From: Cladopsammia gracilis
Lineage: Eukaryota; Cnidaria; Anthozoa; Scleractinia; Dendrophylliidae
Length of the DNA: 64,000 nucleotides
Direction of reading: 5' to 3'
NCBI GenBank assembly: GCA_022457155.1
Contig: JAJGOT010000207.1
Coordinates: 1,311,630-1,375,629 of the forward strand
Position numbers and translations under genes: made by a program. Under the pieces are notes generated by a model. It made no database searches, had not been told where the DNA came from, and saw nothing but the letters and a program-made list of their open reading frames with translations. This document shows positions 11,801 through 22,043 of this stretch, in pieces; position 1 is the first letter of the stretch, and each line of letters starts with the position of its first letter.

Positions 11801-14800
11801 GCAACAGAACAAGTTACACAATGAGACATTTGATCCCAAATTATATAAATTTGATTATATTTTTCTGTCATACATGCAAGTCCATGTTTAGATATGCAAC
11901 CAAGTTTATTTGAGTTGAAATAAATGGCAAAATCTGCCAGTTGGGCCTCTGTCTAATGATAGTACTGGAGTTACACCAAAATAGTTACCTGTTTGTAACT
12001 TCATCTGTATCTTCTTCATCTTGAAACTCTACTAGCTCACTAAAGCTTTGAACATACCTGAAAACACAAGTTAACCCATTGAGTTAAGAAACGAATAAAG
12101 GGATTAGATTCTGAAGGAACTGCGGTGCTATGTCGGTGGGGGAATGAAACACAAAAATTTGGTTTTATCAACAGAGCTGAGAAGGTATGTAAATTTTGAG
12201 TGGTAGCCTTTTGTCAAAGCAAATCAGAAGGACTTCGGTTCAAAATGTCATCTTTTTTAAATCTTGTTTCAGAAACCAATTTACCTTATCAACTCTGTTG
12301 TTAAATCTTAAAATGAATTGAGATAGCAGCTGAGCAATTGTTGTAATGCAAAACAAACAGATTAGAGATTCAGGATAATCTTGAATCCTTGTTTCCCTTA
12401 CATGTAAAGCTCGGTTCACATGTGTGATGCAAATGCAAACGCAAGTGCAAATGCAAACGCAAGGAATGGAAAAATTTTCATTTCCTTGCATTTGCACTTG
12501 CGTTTGCATTTCACATGTGTGAACCAGGCTCAATGCAAATGCAAGCGCAAACGCAAGGTGAAAAGCACTTGTTCGCTTGCATTTGCGCTTGCATTTGCAT
12601 CGCACGTGTGAACCAGGCCTAAGTCTTCAAGTCAAAAACCAAGGGCACTCTCAGACAATGCAAAGTACACTGTATATAGTCCAATTCTTGGTGGAAAAGA
12701 CTGTCATGGAGTGCAAGTAACGTGACTTTATTTCAAGCATAATCTGATGATACATAAATTTTTGAACATTTTTTTTTTTTTAAACATTTTTGAAACGGTC
12801 TCAACCATAATGCATGATGTATCTACTCATTCTACACCTAAAAATATTCGTGAACTCTTCATACATTCATCTGACATTCATGCTTACAACACGCGTTTCT
12901 CGTGTGCAGATAATCTTTTTGTACAGAAATCCAGATTGCATATAAAACTTAAGTCTTTTCCTGCTTTTGGTACGAGATTATGGAATTGTCTACACCCCGA
13001 TTGGCGTAAGCTCACGAAAAGAGCATTTAAAAGAAAAATTCATAAGTTGCTTATAACTGTACTTGAAATTGAGGACTATTATGTTGATGCCCATTCTCTA
13101 ATACTGATTTTAAACACAAGTAATTATTATACACTATAGCTTTCAAACCTACATTTAGCCGTTTATCTACTTTACACCTCTTAATTTGCTTTACTGTTTT
13201 ACCTTTGTGCTTGATTAATTATTAATGTGTATGTTTATTTATTTAGTAGCTGTTTTTTAAATCACTTTATCTTTGGTAAATATGACTGTAATTAGTACAA
13301 CCCGCCTAGATTAGCTATGCTATAAGCGGGTTTGTAGATATTTAAATTTTATTTCTTTAAATTTAGATCAATTAATTAATTAACATACATGTTGCTTCAA
13401 AAGAAGCACTCCCTAATTAAGCTTAGTACTGTGTTCCCGCCCAAACAATATTGGAAATAATGCTTACCAGCTTCTAACCAGTTCAACAGATGGCATTTTC
13501 AGCAGGTTTTTAGGAAGGAGATCAATCTCACGGATGATGTGAGCAAGCCGCACTGGTAATTCATGCCGACCAAACTGGAAAGATTCCACTGGCTTTGCAG
13601 TCTTGCCTGCAAGTAAATGATAGGTTCATTAGTTTGACTAGATATGAACAAGACTATAAAAATTATAGTTACTACATGTAAACCTGGTGGTTTGAAAGAT
13701 AATTACCACTTATACAGGATTCTCAGTTTACAAGCAGTGAAAGACAAAATGTATACGTACATGATAATATAGGGCAAAACAAAGCAACAACAAGAAACTG
13801 ATTTGATAAATAATAAAACTTGATTGAATGTTGACACTAATCCTGGATTGGCCTTAGTCCTGTTTTCAATAAACAGTGAGATCAGGGTGTCAGATTTTAA
13901 AATGCCTTATCAGAGAATTCCATAAACAAATTTATCTTCACATTCTTCAAATGCATGACTACAAAAAAAATAATGTCAATCTATTTATTATAATTTGGGG
14001 AATGCTGGCTGTGATCAGCCTTGACGCCTAATTTGAATTCTGGCCTTTATTTTACATTTCCTGGGTAGAGTGCTTGGAATAAGATTATTGATGGACTGAA
14101 GAAGTTTCCAGAGACGCCTTTAACTACTGAGTTTAAACATGATTTCATCCACAAACAATACACAAAGTTGTTGTCTGTTAGAAATGTATTCAAATTTATC
14201 TTGTTTTTACTAAAGAATATTGTTTATTTTCCTTCAGTCTTAACTCTGATGCCCTGAAGCAATAAGCTGAAGGCTCAATTAAATGGCCTACATGTACAGG
14301 AACAAACTCCTAAATTTAAAAATAAATTTCTTATCAAGAATGATCAGTTTGGAAGCTATATCAAACAGGGTATTTTATGTATCCAACATCTCAAAGTTCA
14401 TTAAAAAACTTGGCTATTTCCAACCCACTTCTTGGTGTATGTGACTAAGTATCATAACATCATATTGATCTTGCATTTACTGAGTGCCCACAGAATGTAA
14501 TATTCCTTTGCAGATTATCTTGACAGCCAAGAATATATCCACCAAGAGATATTAATTCTTTGACACTGACAACCCCTTAATGACAAGAATCACTTCTTGG
14601 GGAAAACAACAAACTCTAACTAAATTTTCACTGCTAAGTGACAATACAAAAGAGGACCTTCTTGAAATATTCATGTATAAACATTATCCTTCCTTCAAAT
14701 AAAATTAAAGTTTACCCAAACATTTTAAACCCCATATCCCTTGAATGGAAACTACATGCAATAAAAATAAATCCTTTGCTATCGATTTGAAAACGTCTTT

Positions 14801-15950
14801 CTTTCTGAAAGGTTTGTTTATTTTAGTAAATTATACAAGAATAGAACATGTTTTACAAGAAATAACTATAAATAACCTAGAATGTTTTTACTTAATTTTT
14901 AATGATGTTTATATCCCAAACCAAGCCAAAACATTCTCAGCAAAGGACTACCACTTGTAAAAGAGACAATATACTTGAACAACCAAGCTTTCTTTAGTGT
15001 ATCTACATTTGTAACAAGGCCTTATTTAGTTCTGACAGCACCACAACAGGAATTGTAGTAAATTCATTTCATGCCAGTCACCTTATATTAGTGTGACAGT
15101 ATACATGTACAACAGTTCCAGAACTAATAAACTGCATCACAAGAAATCTGATGATAATCACATGATTCGTAAACAAGGCTCAAAACGGACGCGGTTTGAG
15201 AGAGGATTTTTTTTTCAATGAATGAGGGGGCGTTTTGGGGGCGCCGTCTGCTACGTCACAATAAACAGCAAATGCAAATAACGCTTGCGATGTGAAACGA
15301 AATACACTCAAAAACACAACACATTTTCCAATTCTTTTTGCATTTCAAGTCGTAAAATTTAAACTAGAGTATAACACAACGTTCATAAAGCAGGCTGTAC
15401 GCTTCTAGAACGAAAAATGATGAATTGGCAATCGTGCGCGCGAAAATTAACGTTTTGTCTGCAAAGGGGTGAAGGATCACGCGATTCACGTCGCACGCAA
15501 AGGTTCATCGTCAGAGCGACTTCGCTTCGTTAATACAACCAAAACACCACAGTACATGGGCTTACGTTATTTAGTGACACAATTTTTTAACCCATCCAAT
15601 ATAAAATGGCTTTCATTTTTAACTCTGGCGAAGCAATTTGCATATTTTTGGCTTTCTTTCAATTCATTCACCATTACAACATGATCGAGTTAGCAACCGT
15701 ATAAAGCTTCAAACCCTTCTTTGTACCTCCAAATTCGCAGAAAACAGGCTTATTTTGTTACTATTTTCTAACCTAGATAAGTTCTAAATTCAAATAAGTT
15801 GCAGCAAAAGCAGATGTCACTGTAAAAATGATGGTAAAACTACTCACCGAAAGTAGTGAATTGCTCAATCGACAGGCAAGACTGTTGGTAGCGACTGTAT
15901 CGCTGAATAAGCTTGGCGATGTCTTGAAATAAAACTCTTGTCAGCCGCAT
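5823..15950 (-). CDS. PDK: Pyruvate dehydrogenase kinase, mitochondrial (13 exons)
   Basis: This kinase phosphorylates and shuts down the pyruvate dehydrogenase E1 subunit in the mitochondrial matrix. Coding exons in transcript order: 15848-15950, 13468-13606, 11989-12057, 11472-11535, 11271-11337, 11055-11105, 10454-10543, 10115-10192, 9368-9444, 9031-9129, 8106-8213, 7093-7206, 5823-5915. All junctions use GT/AG, phases agree, and the total is 1,152 bp (383 residues plus stop). Visible motifs are [11 protein letters not shown] (about residue 50), [17 protein letters not shown] (about 148-164), the N box [15 protein letters not shown] (about 242), the G1 box DQGGG (about 281) and GYGYGLP (about 316). 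The sequence [10 protein letters not shown] favours PDK over branched-chain kinase. The start MRLTRVL is preferred over an in-frame upstream Met because animal PDKs begin close to this point. The C-terminus is short and lacks the usual Asp-Trp tail. Confidence 0.93.
6177..6831. mobile_element. MITE flanked by TTAA, last PDK intron
   Basis: The ends are perfect inverted repeats GGACGTTCGCGC / GCGCGAACGTCC, each flanked by TTAA (6173-6176 and 6832-6835). TTAA duplication is known for piggyBac and Kolobok elements. The interior is non-coding and contains two diverged copies of a GGGGTCACCGAC motif. It sits in the intron between PDK coding exons 12 and 13. Confidence 0.7.
7222..7720. repeat. 32-bp minisatellite, about 15 copies
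   Basis: The array is built on a 32-bp unit beginning CACTGTATCACTACACTATA and ending CCACTGTGCCTC. Copies differ by one or two bases. Because 32 is not a multiple of 3, all three forward frames stay open and give repetitive spurious proteins. The array starts 16 bp past the upper boundary of PDK exon 12, inside the intron on the acceptor side. Confidence 0.9.
8645..8950. mobile_element. About 300-bp MITE (copy 1)
   Basis: This is homologous over nearly its whole length, in opposite orientation, to 46785-47083. Its ends contain AAATACCATAATACTC and the inverted TATTGTGGTATTT. It lies in the PDK intron between coding exons 10 and 11. This copy has more decayed termini than the second copy. 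Confidence 0.7.
9905..10085. repeat. Dispersed repeat (family of 61036-61190)
   Basis: The sequence begins CCCTTTCACTCCCAGAGT and includes TTTGAGTCTGT and AATTTGGGATTTTTCTT, ending near GGCACTC. The same order of motifs occurs at 61036-61190 in a WDSUB1 intron. It lies within a PDK intron beside coding exon 8. Confidence 0.6.
10730..10827. repeat. Hairpin with 30-bp arms, PDK intron
   Basis: The arms at 10730-10759 (TTACAGCGATTACCATTAAC start) and 10798-10827 are inverted copies with few mismatches around a 38-bp spacer. This fits a foldback MITE. Confidence 0.6.
12409..12621. mobile_element. Foldback MITE of ATGCAAA-type repeats
   Basis: The outer ends are GGTTCACATGTGTGATGC and the inverted GCATCGCACGTGTGAACC. 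The interior is made of short tandem variants (GCAAATGCAAACGCAAGTGC) that run in alternating orientation, with a second GTTCACATG/CACATGTGAACC pair in the middle near 12515-12530. The whole unit can fold into hairpins. The two opposed ORFs here are products of the repeat. Confidence 0.65.
12747..13390 (+). mobile_element. LINE 3' end (RT C-terminus plus 3' UTR)
   Basis: The frame at 12747-13139 encodes a non-LTR reverse-transcriptase C-terminal region ([30 protein letters not shown]). The 3' UTR carries a hairpin AACCCGC/GCGGGTT around 13299-13333 and ends in repeated ATTAATTAATTAA. The same 3' UTR recurs at 60555-60737. It is 5'-truncated and lies in the PDK intron between coding exons 2 and 3. 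Confidence 0.75.
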
Positions 15951-17358
15951 GATGAATAGAGAAATTATCTCCTCAATAAATAAATTCGTTTCCCTCTTGA
16001 TTTCATGTAGATATACTTCTAGGACACTAAACTTTCCTTTCTGCAAATTCCGAAAAAATTCATCACTGATAACTTGTCTGTCTGAACCTTGTACTCAACT
16101 CCCTGAAAACAATGGCTGACAAGGGTCTCCAGAGCAACCACGTGTCCAGGTTTAGCCAATCACAACCTACAAATTATCCATGGTCTAAGTCACGTCCATT
16201 CAGGAAATCACGAGCAGGGGTGGGGTGGGGGTCGGGATGACCAACTCAAGCCAGTATGGGTCTTTTACAAGAATTATGATTTGATTTCAATAAAAAGGAA
16301 GGCTGTTGACATGATATATGTCTGCTAAACTTTGCATAGAATATGCGTATGTCTTCTTTTCGGCAAGAAGAATGTGGTGTGATTTCTTAAGGAGGAATAA
16401 TATTACGTTCAGGATTATCCCGTTTGTCCGGCGTCTAATTCCGGGCAAAATCCTGTTTATCTGATTTGCACAGCTGCATTCAACAAAGCAAAGATGGAGA
16501 AATAAAAGAACGACGAAATGTTTCTCTAAATACCGAATAAACCATTTTGTGCTTGGTTCTTTAGTTTTATAACTACTAAATAATGTATTAAAGAACCCAG
16601 AATCGACCCAGAAGGTTCAGATAAAGGGTGACGCAATAAACGCTGGGGAAGAAAGATGCCGTGACGAGCAAAAGGATGACGGTAGCAGGAGATACTGACC
16701 TTTCTTTTTAAAATTGCTAAATCTAACATTGTCCCCGGCGTGAACAATATACGGGATTTCAGTCTTGACTTTTGATACCGATGATTTGATTTTGCAATCA
16801 TTTATGTATGATATGTATAGGTAATCATACGGTTTCGAGTTCAATTTGGGATTAATTTGCACGAGTGAGTTTTTCAAAAAGCTCAAAAGCGGCGAGTGCA
16901 ATTTTTGAAAAACTCACAAGTGCAAATTAATCCCAAATTGAACGAGAAAACCGTATGATTACTTATTAATAATTATACATGAAAAAAAATTGCACCCATT
17001 TTTGTTTGGAATTTTTTGTTTTTGCAAAAAAAAATTTTTTGGAAATTTTTTTTCTTTTTTTTTCTGGCAAAAAAAAAATTTTCGATTTGTAATTTGCACT
17101 GGTGTTACACTTTTTGCAGCGGTGTTACACTTTTTGCACTGGTGTTACACTTGAATTGCACTGCTCTTAGCCAATCAGAATCGAGTAATTTTTTCATGTA
17201 TATTATTATAATCGTTATCATGTTCAAAACGTTCGGCATTAAACCTATTCCAAACCTGTTTGTATTATTTTTAATAATAAAAGTTTCCCATGATAACTGA
17301 TTCGCGCTTCTGTAATCAATACATATGTTGGATACTGATCGGGTATCATGATGTATGT

Positions 17359-17359
<1 letters not shown>
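15951..17359. other. Upstream region of PDK
   Basis: The PDK 5' UTR and promoter should lie just above 15951, but I see no diagnostic core element. The region contains a foldback at 16821-16962. Near 17095-17165 there are three tandem copies of a GGTGTTACAC-type unit. No gene is supported here. Confidence 0.4.
16821..16962. repeat. Foldback element, arms ~55 bp
   Basis: The arms begin GTAATCATACGGTTT and end in the inverted AAACCGTATGATTAC. Both contain TTTGGGATTAATTTGCAC or its complement. The short spacer contains TCAAAAAGCTCAAAAGC. Confidence 0.65.
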
Positions 17360-17517
<158 letters not shown>

Positions 17518-17690
17518 CACTAATACCACCCAATATGGCTTACGTTCCCTAAAATTCACTGGTCCTCGCCTTTGGAATTCCTTGCCTACAAATATAACTA
17601 ATTCAAATTCGTTAAGAATATTTCGTGAAACCCTGAAGAACTCCATGCTTAATTGTTATTCTATTTAATTATCTACCTTAGCGCATGAAG
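17518..17690 (+). mobile_element. LINE 3' fragment split by the MULE (left half)
   Basis: The frame to 17668 encodes the RT C-terminal motif (LKFTGPRLWNSLP, then IFRETLKNSM). The LINE breaks off after CGCATGAAG (17682-17690), the 9-bp target site of the MULE. Its 3' UTR resumes at 53388 after the second CGCATGAAG copy and runs to about 53640, ending in a CTTA-rich tail. Confidence 0.7.
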
Positions 17691-17806
17691 GGGAGTAATG
17701 ATCGGTCGAGTTTGGATTCGAGTTCGAGTTCGAGTTCGAGTTCGAGTTGGACTTCGAGTTGGACTTCGAGTTGAAGTTCGAGTTGGACTTCGAGTTGGAC
17801 TTCGAG
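17691..17806. repeat. MULE left terminal inverted repeat (first part)
   Basis: GGGA terminus, then (TTCGAG)n and 12-bp GGACTTCGAGTT units. The array resumes at 24707-24733 on the far side of the integrase/HECT element. Its inverted partner is 53251-53387. Confidence 0.75.
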
Positions 17807-18707
17807 TAGACTGTTTACAGCCTCTCTATTTTCTCAGAGTCCGTCGCGTACGAGAACTGCCGGCGAGCGAAGCGAACGTAGTGTACGAGCGCGGAGCGCG
17901 AGGGGGTGGGGGTGGGGCGAGGGGAAGGAGAAAAATAGAGAGACTGTAGACATCTTTGGAAAAAAGTACGCTTTTTGACTCCTCCCCCTTTCAGCGCCTT
18001 GTCCCCAACAGCTCCGCCCCTTGACCTATTAATTAAATTGGACCAATAAGAAATCGAAAGGTAACCGCAACAAACCGCAAGAGTAATTAGCTGAAAGGTT
18101 TCGATCACGAAACGAGTCGGTGACTTTTGCCGATCCACGATAAATTCTCAGTTTCACCGCCGATTTACAAATACTCTGAAATTGTTAATTTTTTTTCTAT
18201 TTCAGAGTTTATGCATAAGCAAAGAATAACTATAAACGATATTTTAATGAAAAAAGATAAATCATCGAACAGACAAGGCTAGACAGCGCGTGAGAGTCAG
18301 TTATAATCATCTGTAGGTTTCAGCCTTTTCCCTGTTTGACCAAAACAGTTTACTAAATAAAGTTTGCAAAAGTTTCCCTTTACCTTACTCTGGTGCGGAG
18401 AACAGTGTGAAGCTCGTACACGGCAAAACTCTTCCGTCACGCAAGCCGTTAGCCGAACAATTTACGTTATGGACATGAAACAACGAACTGGATTTTTTTC
18501 CCACGATTCTCAATTTATTTTATACCCTTTGGAAATACTGAATTTGTTATTCTTTTCTATATCAGAGAGCTTCTGTATGAGCGAAGGATAGACGGCACAA
18601 GTGAACAAATGTCCAGTTCTAGTAGAAGCGATTCAAGCGTTTAGTATATTTTTTAAAAAAGATACGTTTCCTTCGGTGTTTGCATAAATACGATGGCCCA
18701 GAAGGCT

Positions 18708-18962
18708 CACAGTCCAGTCTTTGTTTTCACAGTCCAGTCTTAGTTTTTCACAGTCCAGTCTTGGTTTTTCACAGTCCAGTCTTCGTTTTCACAGTCCAGT
18801 CTTGGTTTTTCACAGTCCAGTCTTCGTTTTTCACAGTCCAGTCTTCATTTTTCACACAGTCCAGTCTTCGTTTTCACAGTCCAATCTTCGTTTTTTCACA
18901 GTCCAGTCTTCACTTCTCACAGTCTAGTCTTCATTATTTTGGACAGTCCAGCGACAGTCCAA
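18708..18962. repeat. Left subterminal array (CACAGTCCAGTCTT)n
   Basis: About eleven tandem 20-23-bp units, each CACAGTCCAGTCTT plus a T-rich tail. The array is preceded by CGATGGCCCAGAAGGCT, which also precedes the mirrored array at the other end. Likely transposase-binding sites by analogy with other transposons. Confidence 0.85.
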
Positions 18963-19061
18963 TCTTATTGCTATCTAGTACCCAGACCTCTTTTGGTGCT
19001 GAGGCTGGGCTTTCGTTGGCAGCCATCTTGAGTTTTATCCGATTTTTTTTGGATCTTTTCA

Positions 19062-20291
19062 TTGAACTGGCAGACCATGTCCTTGCCAAATTATTCTCCT
19101 TGTATGACACTGGAGGAAAACTCAACGGAGGAAGAACTTATTTCCAATTACTTTAAACAGGGCTACAGCAATCAGGAAATAATCGAGTTTCTTAAACTAC
19201 ATGGTATATCTTTGAGTTTATCAACATTGAAAAGACGAATGCAAGTACTGAAATTGGCGCGAAGGGAGGCAAAAATGGAGTACGTTGTGTCCGACGATGA
19301 TCTAAAAAGGGCATTGGAGCAAGAAATTGCAGGTAGTGGCTGCTTTATTGGTTACAGAAAGATGTGGGCTCGATTGAGAAAAAGAGGTATTTTGGTCAAG
19401 AGAGACAGAGTCATGATATTCCTGAAGGAACTTGATCCTGAAGGTGTAGAAAGCCGAAAAAGGAAAAGGCTTCGTCGAAGAGTGTATCACGCAAAAGGGC
19501 CAAATTTCATCTGGCATATTGATGGCCATGATAAACTAAAACCGTATGGATTTAGTATCCATGCTTGTATTGATGGATTTTCAAGGAGACTGATATGGCT
19601 CGAAATTGGTCCTACAAATAAGAACCCGGATGTAATTGCCAAATCCTACCTGGACTCTATAAAACAGGTTGGTGGCGTACCGAGGAAGGTCAGATCAGAT
19701 GATGGCACTGAAAACTGTTTAATTGAAGCTATCCATACGTGTCTTAGGTCTGATCATAGTGATGATGATGCAGGATTAGGATGCTTTGCTATTGGTAGGT
19801 CCACATCAAATCAGAGAATTGAAGCCTTTTGGTCCCATTTGGTGAAAGATGGCCCTGGTTGGTGGATGATTTTGTTTAAAGATCTGGTTGACTTAGGATT
19901 ATTGAACACTTCGGATCAAGTGCATATAGAATGCATTCGATTTTGTTTTATGGAGATCCTGAGGAAAGAGTTGCATGAAGTGTCTCAATTGTGGAATGAA
20001 CATATCATTTCATCAAGCAAATTTGGAAATAGTTCTGGCCCAAGAGGAAAACCAGATTGTATGTATTTCCTTCCCCACCTTTACAGCACAGATGACTACA
20101 AAGTACCCATTGATCCTTGTGAAGCAGATGAATTCGTTGATGATTCAGCAATGTCTGTTCAAGATTTCAGTGATGAGTTTGCTGAATTTGCTTCAATTGT
20201 TATGGATGAACTTCAACTACAGAAGCCAAACAATGCAAGAGAAGGACTCAATCTTTATATTCATCTCATAAAAGAGGCAGAAAAGTTATAG
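19062..20291 (+). CDS. Integrase-core transposase
   Basis: A 409-residue protein expected to cut and join the element's ends. An N-terminal helix-turn-helix-like segment (about residues 25-65, YSNQEIIEFL...SLSTLKRRM) is followed by a basic linker (about 130-141) and an RNase H-fold integrase core. The DDE residues are visible as D154 in WHIDGHDKL, D213/D214 in RSDDGTE and E254 in NQRIEAFW. The core lies inside an element with matching TIRs and faces the HECT gene. The frame is intact, with no stop or shift. Proteins of this type are often annotated in fish and cnidarian genomes as integrase core domain-containing. The start Met could be a later one; the first 15 residues are not clearly conserved. 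Confidence 0.85.
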   Translation: MNWQTMSLPNYSPCMTLEENSTEEELISNYFKQGYSNQEIIEFLKLHGISLSLSTLKRRMQVLKLARREAKMEYVVSDDDLKRALEQEIAGSGCFIGYRKMWARLRKRGILVKRDRVMIFLKELDPEGVESRKRKRLRRRVYHAKGPNFIWHIDGHDKLKPYGFSIHACIDGFSRRLIWLEIGPTNKNPDVIAKSYLDSIKQVGGVPRKVRSDDGTENCLIEAIHTCLRSDHSDDDAGLGCFAIGRSTSNQRIEAFWSHLVKDGPGWWMILFKDLVDLGLLNTSDQVHIECIRFCFMEILRKELHEVSQLWNEHIISSSKFGNSSGPRGKPDCMYFLPHLYSTDDYKVPIDPCEADEFVDDSAMSVQDFSDEFAEFASIVMDELQLQKPNNAREGLNLYIHLIKEAEKL

Positions 20292-22043
20292 AGTTTGTAT
20301 TAAGAACTTGGATGCATGACAAAACACAAAGTCATTATGTAAATATCAGTGTTAAACTTTAATATTCAAACTTAACTGAAATGTATAACATTTTTAACAA
20401 CGTGATGGGATTAGTTATATCTCTTTGATAACAATATAAAATTACGTTTCTTAGTATACTATAATGCTCCTGTTAAACATTCTATACTCGGGTTTTGACA
20501 TCCTTCCTAAGCATGCCAGCTATTTTCCATGATTATCACACAATGTAACATAATAATTTTTATAATTTTTTACTTATAACAGTTTCCTTTTTGCTAACTG
20601 GAATCACTAACTTTGAATATCAAGTCCCTGTATAAGGCAAAATGAAAATGTAGCAAAAATCCGCATATCAGAACCTGCAAAATTATGAAGCCGAGGCTAA
20701 ACTGGTTTCTGATTTAATTGACAAGAAATGTATCCACATAGGCAAAAGTAAACAAAGATACCCTTTAAAACTTAACATCCTATGTTTTCCTTGCATTTGA
20801 AAATATAAAAACCTGTCAAGGCTGACCTGGAAAAAGAAGGTTCTTCATACACAGATTTCAGCCACAAATGTATTATGCATGCAGTAAATTTTGAAAAAAA
20901 GTGTGAAATAACTGAACTATCATTTAAATGTGTGGTTAACAAATCACAATAGCAAAGTATTGATTTCTGTTATCTGCAACAACTACCTGACAAGTGATTT
21001 TAAAACCTTTTTTAGTTAAGTTGAATGTTTTGCCATAAGCAATATTATTGTACCCTGTGTTGTTTAATAGTGGTACAGTGCTTGTATGACTGATACTGAT
21101 TCTAATAATAATTCCGAAAGCACTGCCAGGCCACTACCTATCGTTTCTCTATTTGGACAGCATACAACAACAAAACAATGGTGACTGAATATGCAAGCAT
21201 TCTGTGTGGGACAGTCATTTGACTCTTTGTTGATATTACAATGTTAGAAGCATGCTGTTTTTAGTCACATATAAACTTTCTTGATTAATAGTTAAATAGC
21301 CCACTTTAAATATATGCTTTACTGGATGCATGCACACAAAAGCAATACCTGAATTGCAATACAATTGAAATTTTCAAGTGTATAATATATCACATTTAAA
21401 TGCAGATTTAGATGCTTTTGCCATGTTAATGGAACACTGCTTATTCCTTTATTAGCCTTAGGTAAATGAAACAAGTTGGGCCATATATACAAAGTGAGCT
21501 ATTAACTAGCCTGCGAATACAGCCACCTCTCATTACTACCGAGAGGTGGCTGTATTTGCAGGTCAGCTATAAACCTGTTGGTGAGCATTCTTGGCATTAT
21601 GATAAATGCCAGTATAGACAGGCATATTTGTCTTAGTTTCTTATTTATAAAAAGGAAATGTTCAATTTTGATCCAGTAAATAAGAAAAATCAATGTTTAT
21701 CAAAAACATGTAATGACAATAAATGTTTTTGACTTATCACATACACCTAATTGCAATAACGTTGAAATAGAAAAATGAAAAATGTTAAAACGAAAACTGA
21801 AAAAAGGCCAATAGAAACTAATTAGACATACAAATAACAATAGCCACTGCACGCTTGATCATGCCACGTGTTGCTGTGAATGATGATTAAGCTAATTAAT
21901 TCCTATTTGGCTTTTTACATTTTTCTGTGACATTACTGCAGTTAGGTGTATCTCCAGGTATTTTTTAACTATTTTGCACCACAGCAAAAATCAATAAGAA
22001 AAATCCACATATCTGATTCTAAGTGAGCAGAAATCTGGGGGTC
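20292..22043. other. Non-coding spacer between transposase and HECT genes
   Basis: AT-rich sequence between two convergent genes, so it holds both 3' UTRs. One clear hairpin at 21511-21561 has 21-bp arms (CTGCGAATACAGCCACCTC start; one mismatch) and a 9-bp loop. I see no further ORF. Confidence 0.5.

Noticed and set aside
12240..12611. Opposed Cys/Lys-rich ORFs
   Set aside because: Translations of the foldback repeat; no independent coding signal.
18680..19156. Ser/Phe/His-rich ORF upstream of the transposase
   Set aside because: Translation of the subterminal repeat array; frames run on in several phases.
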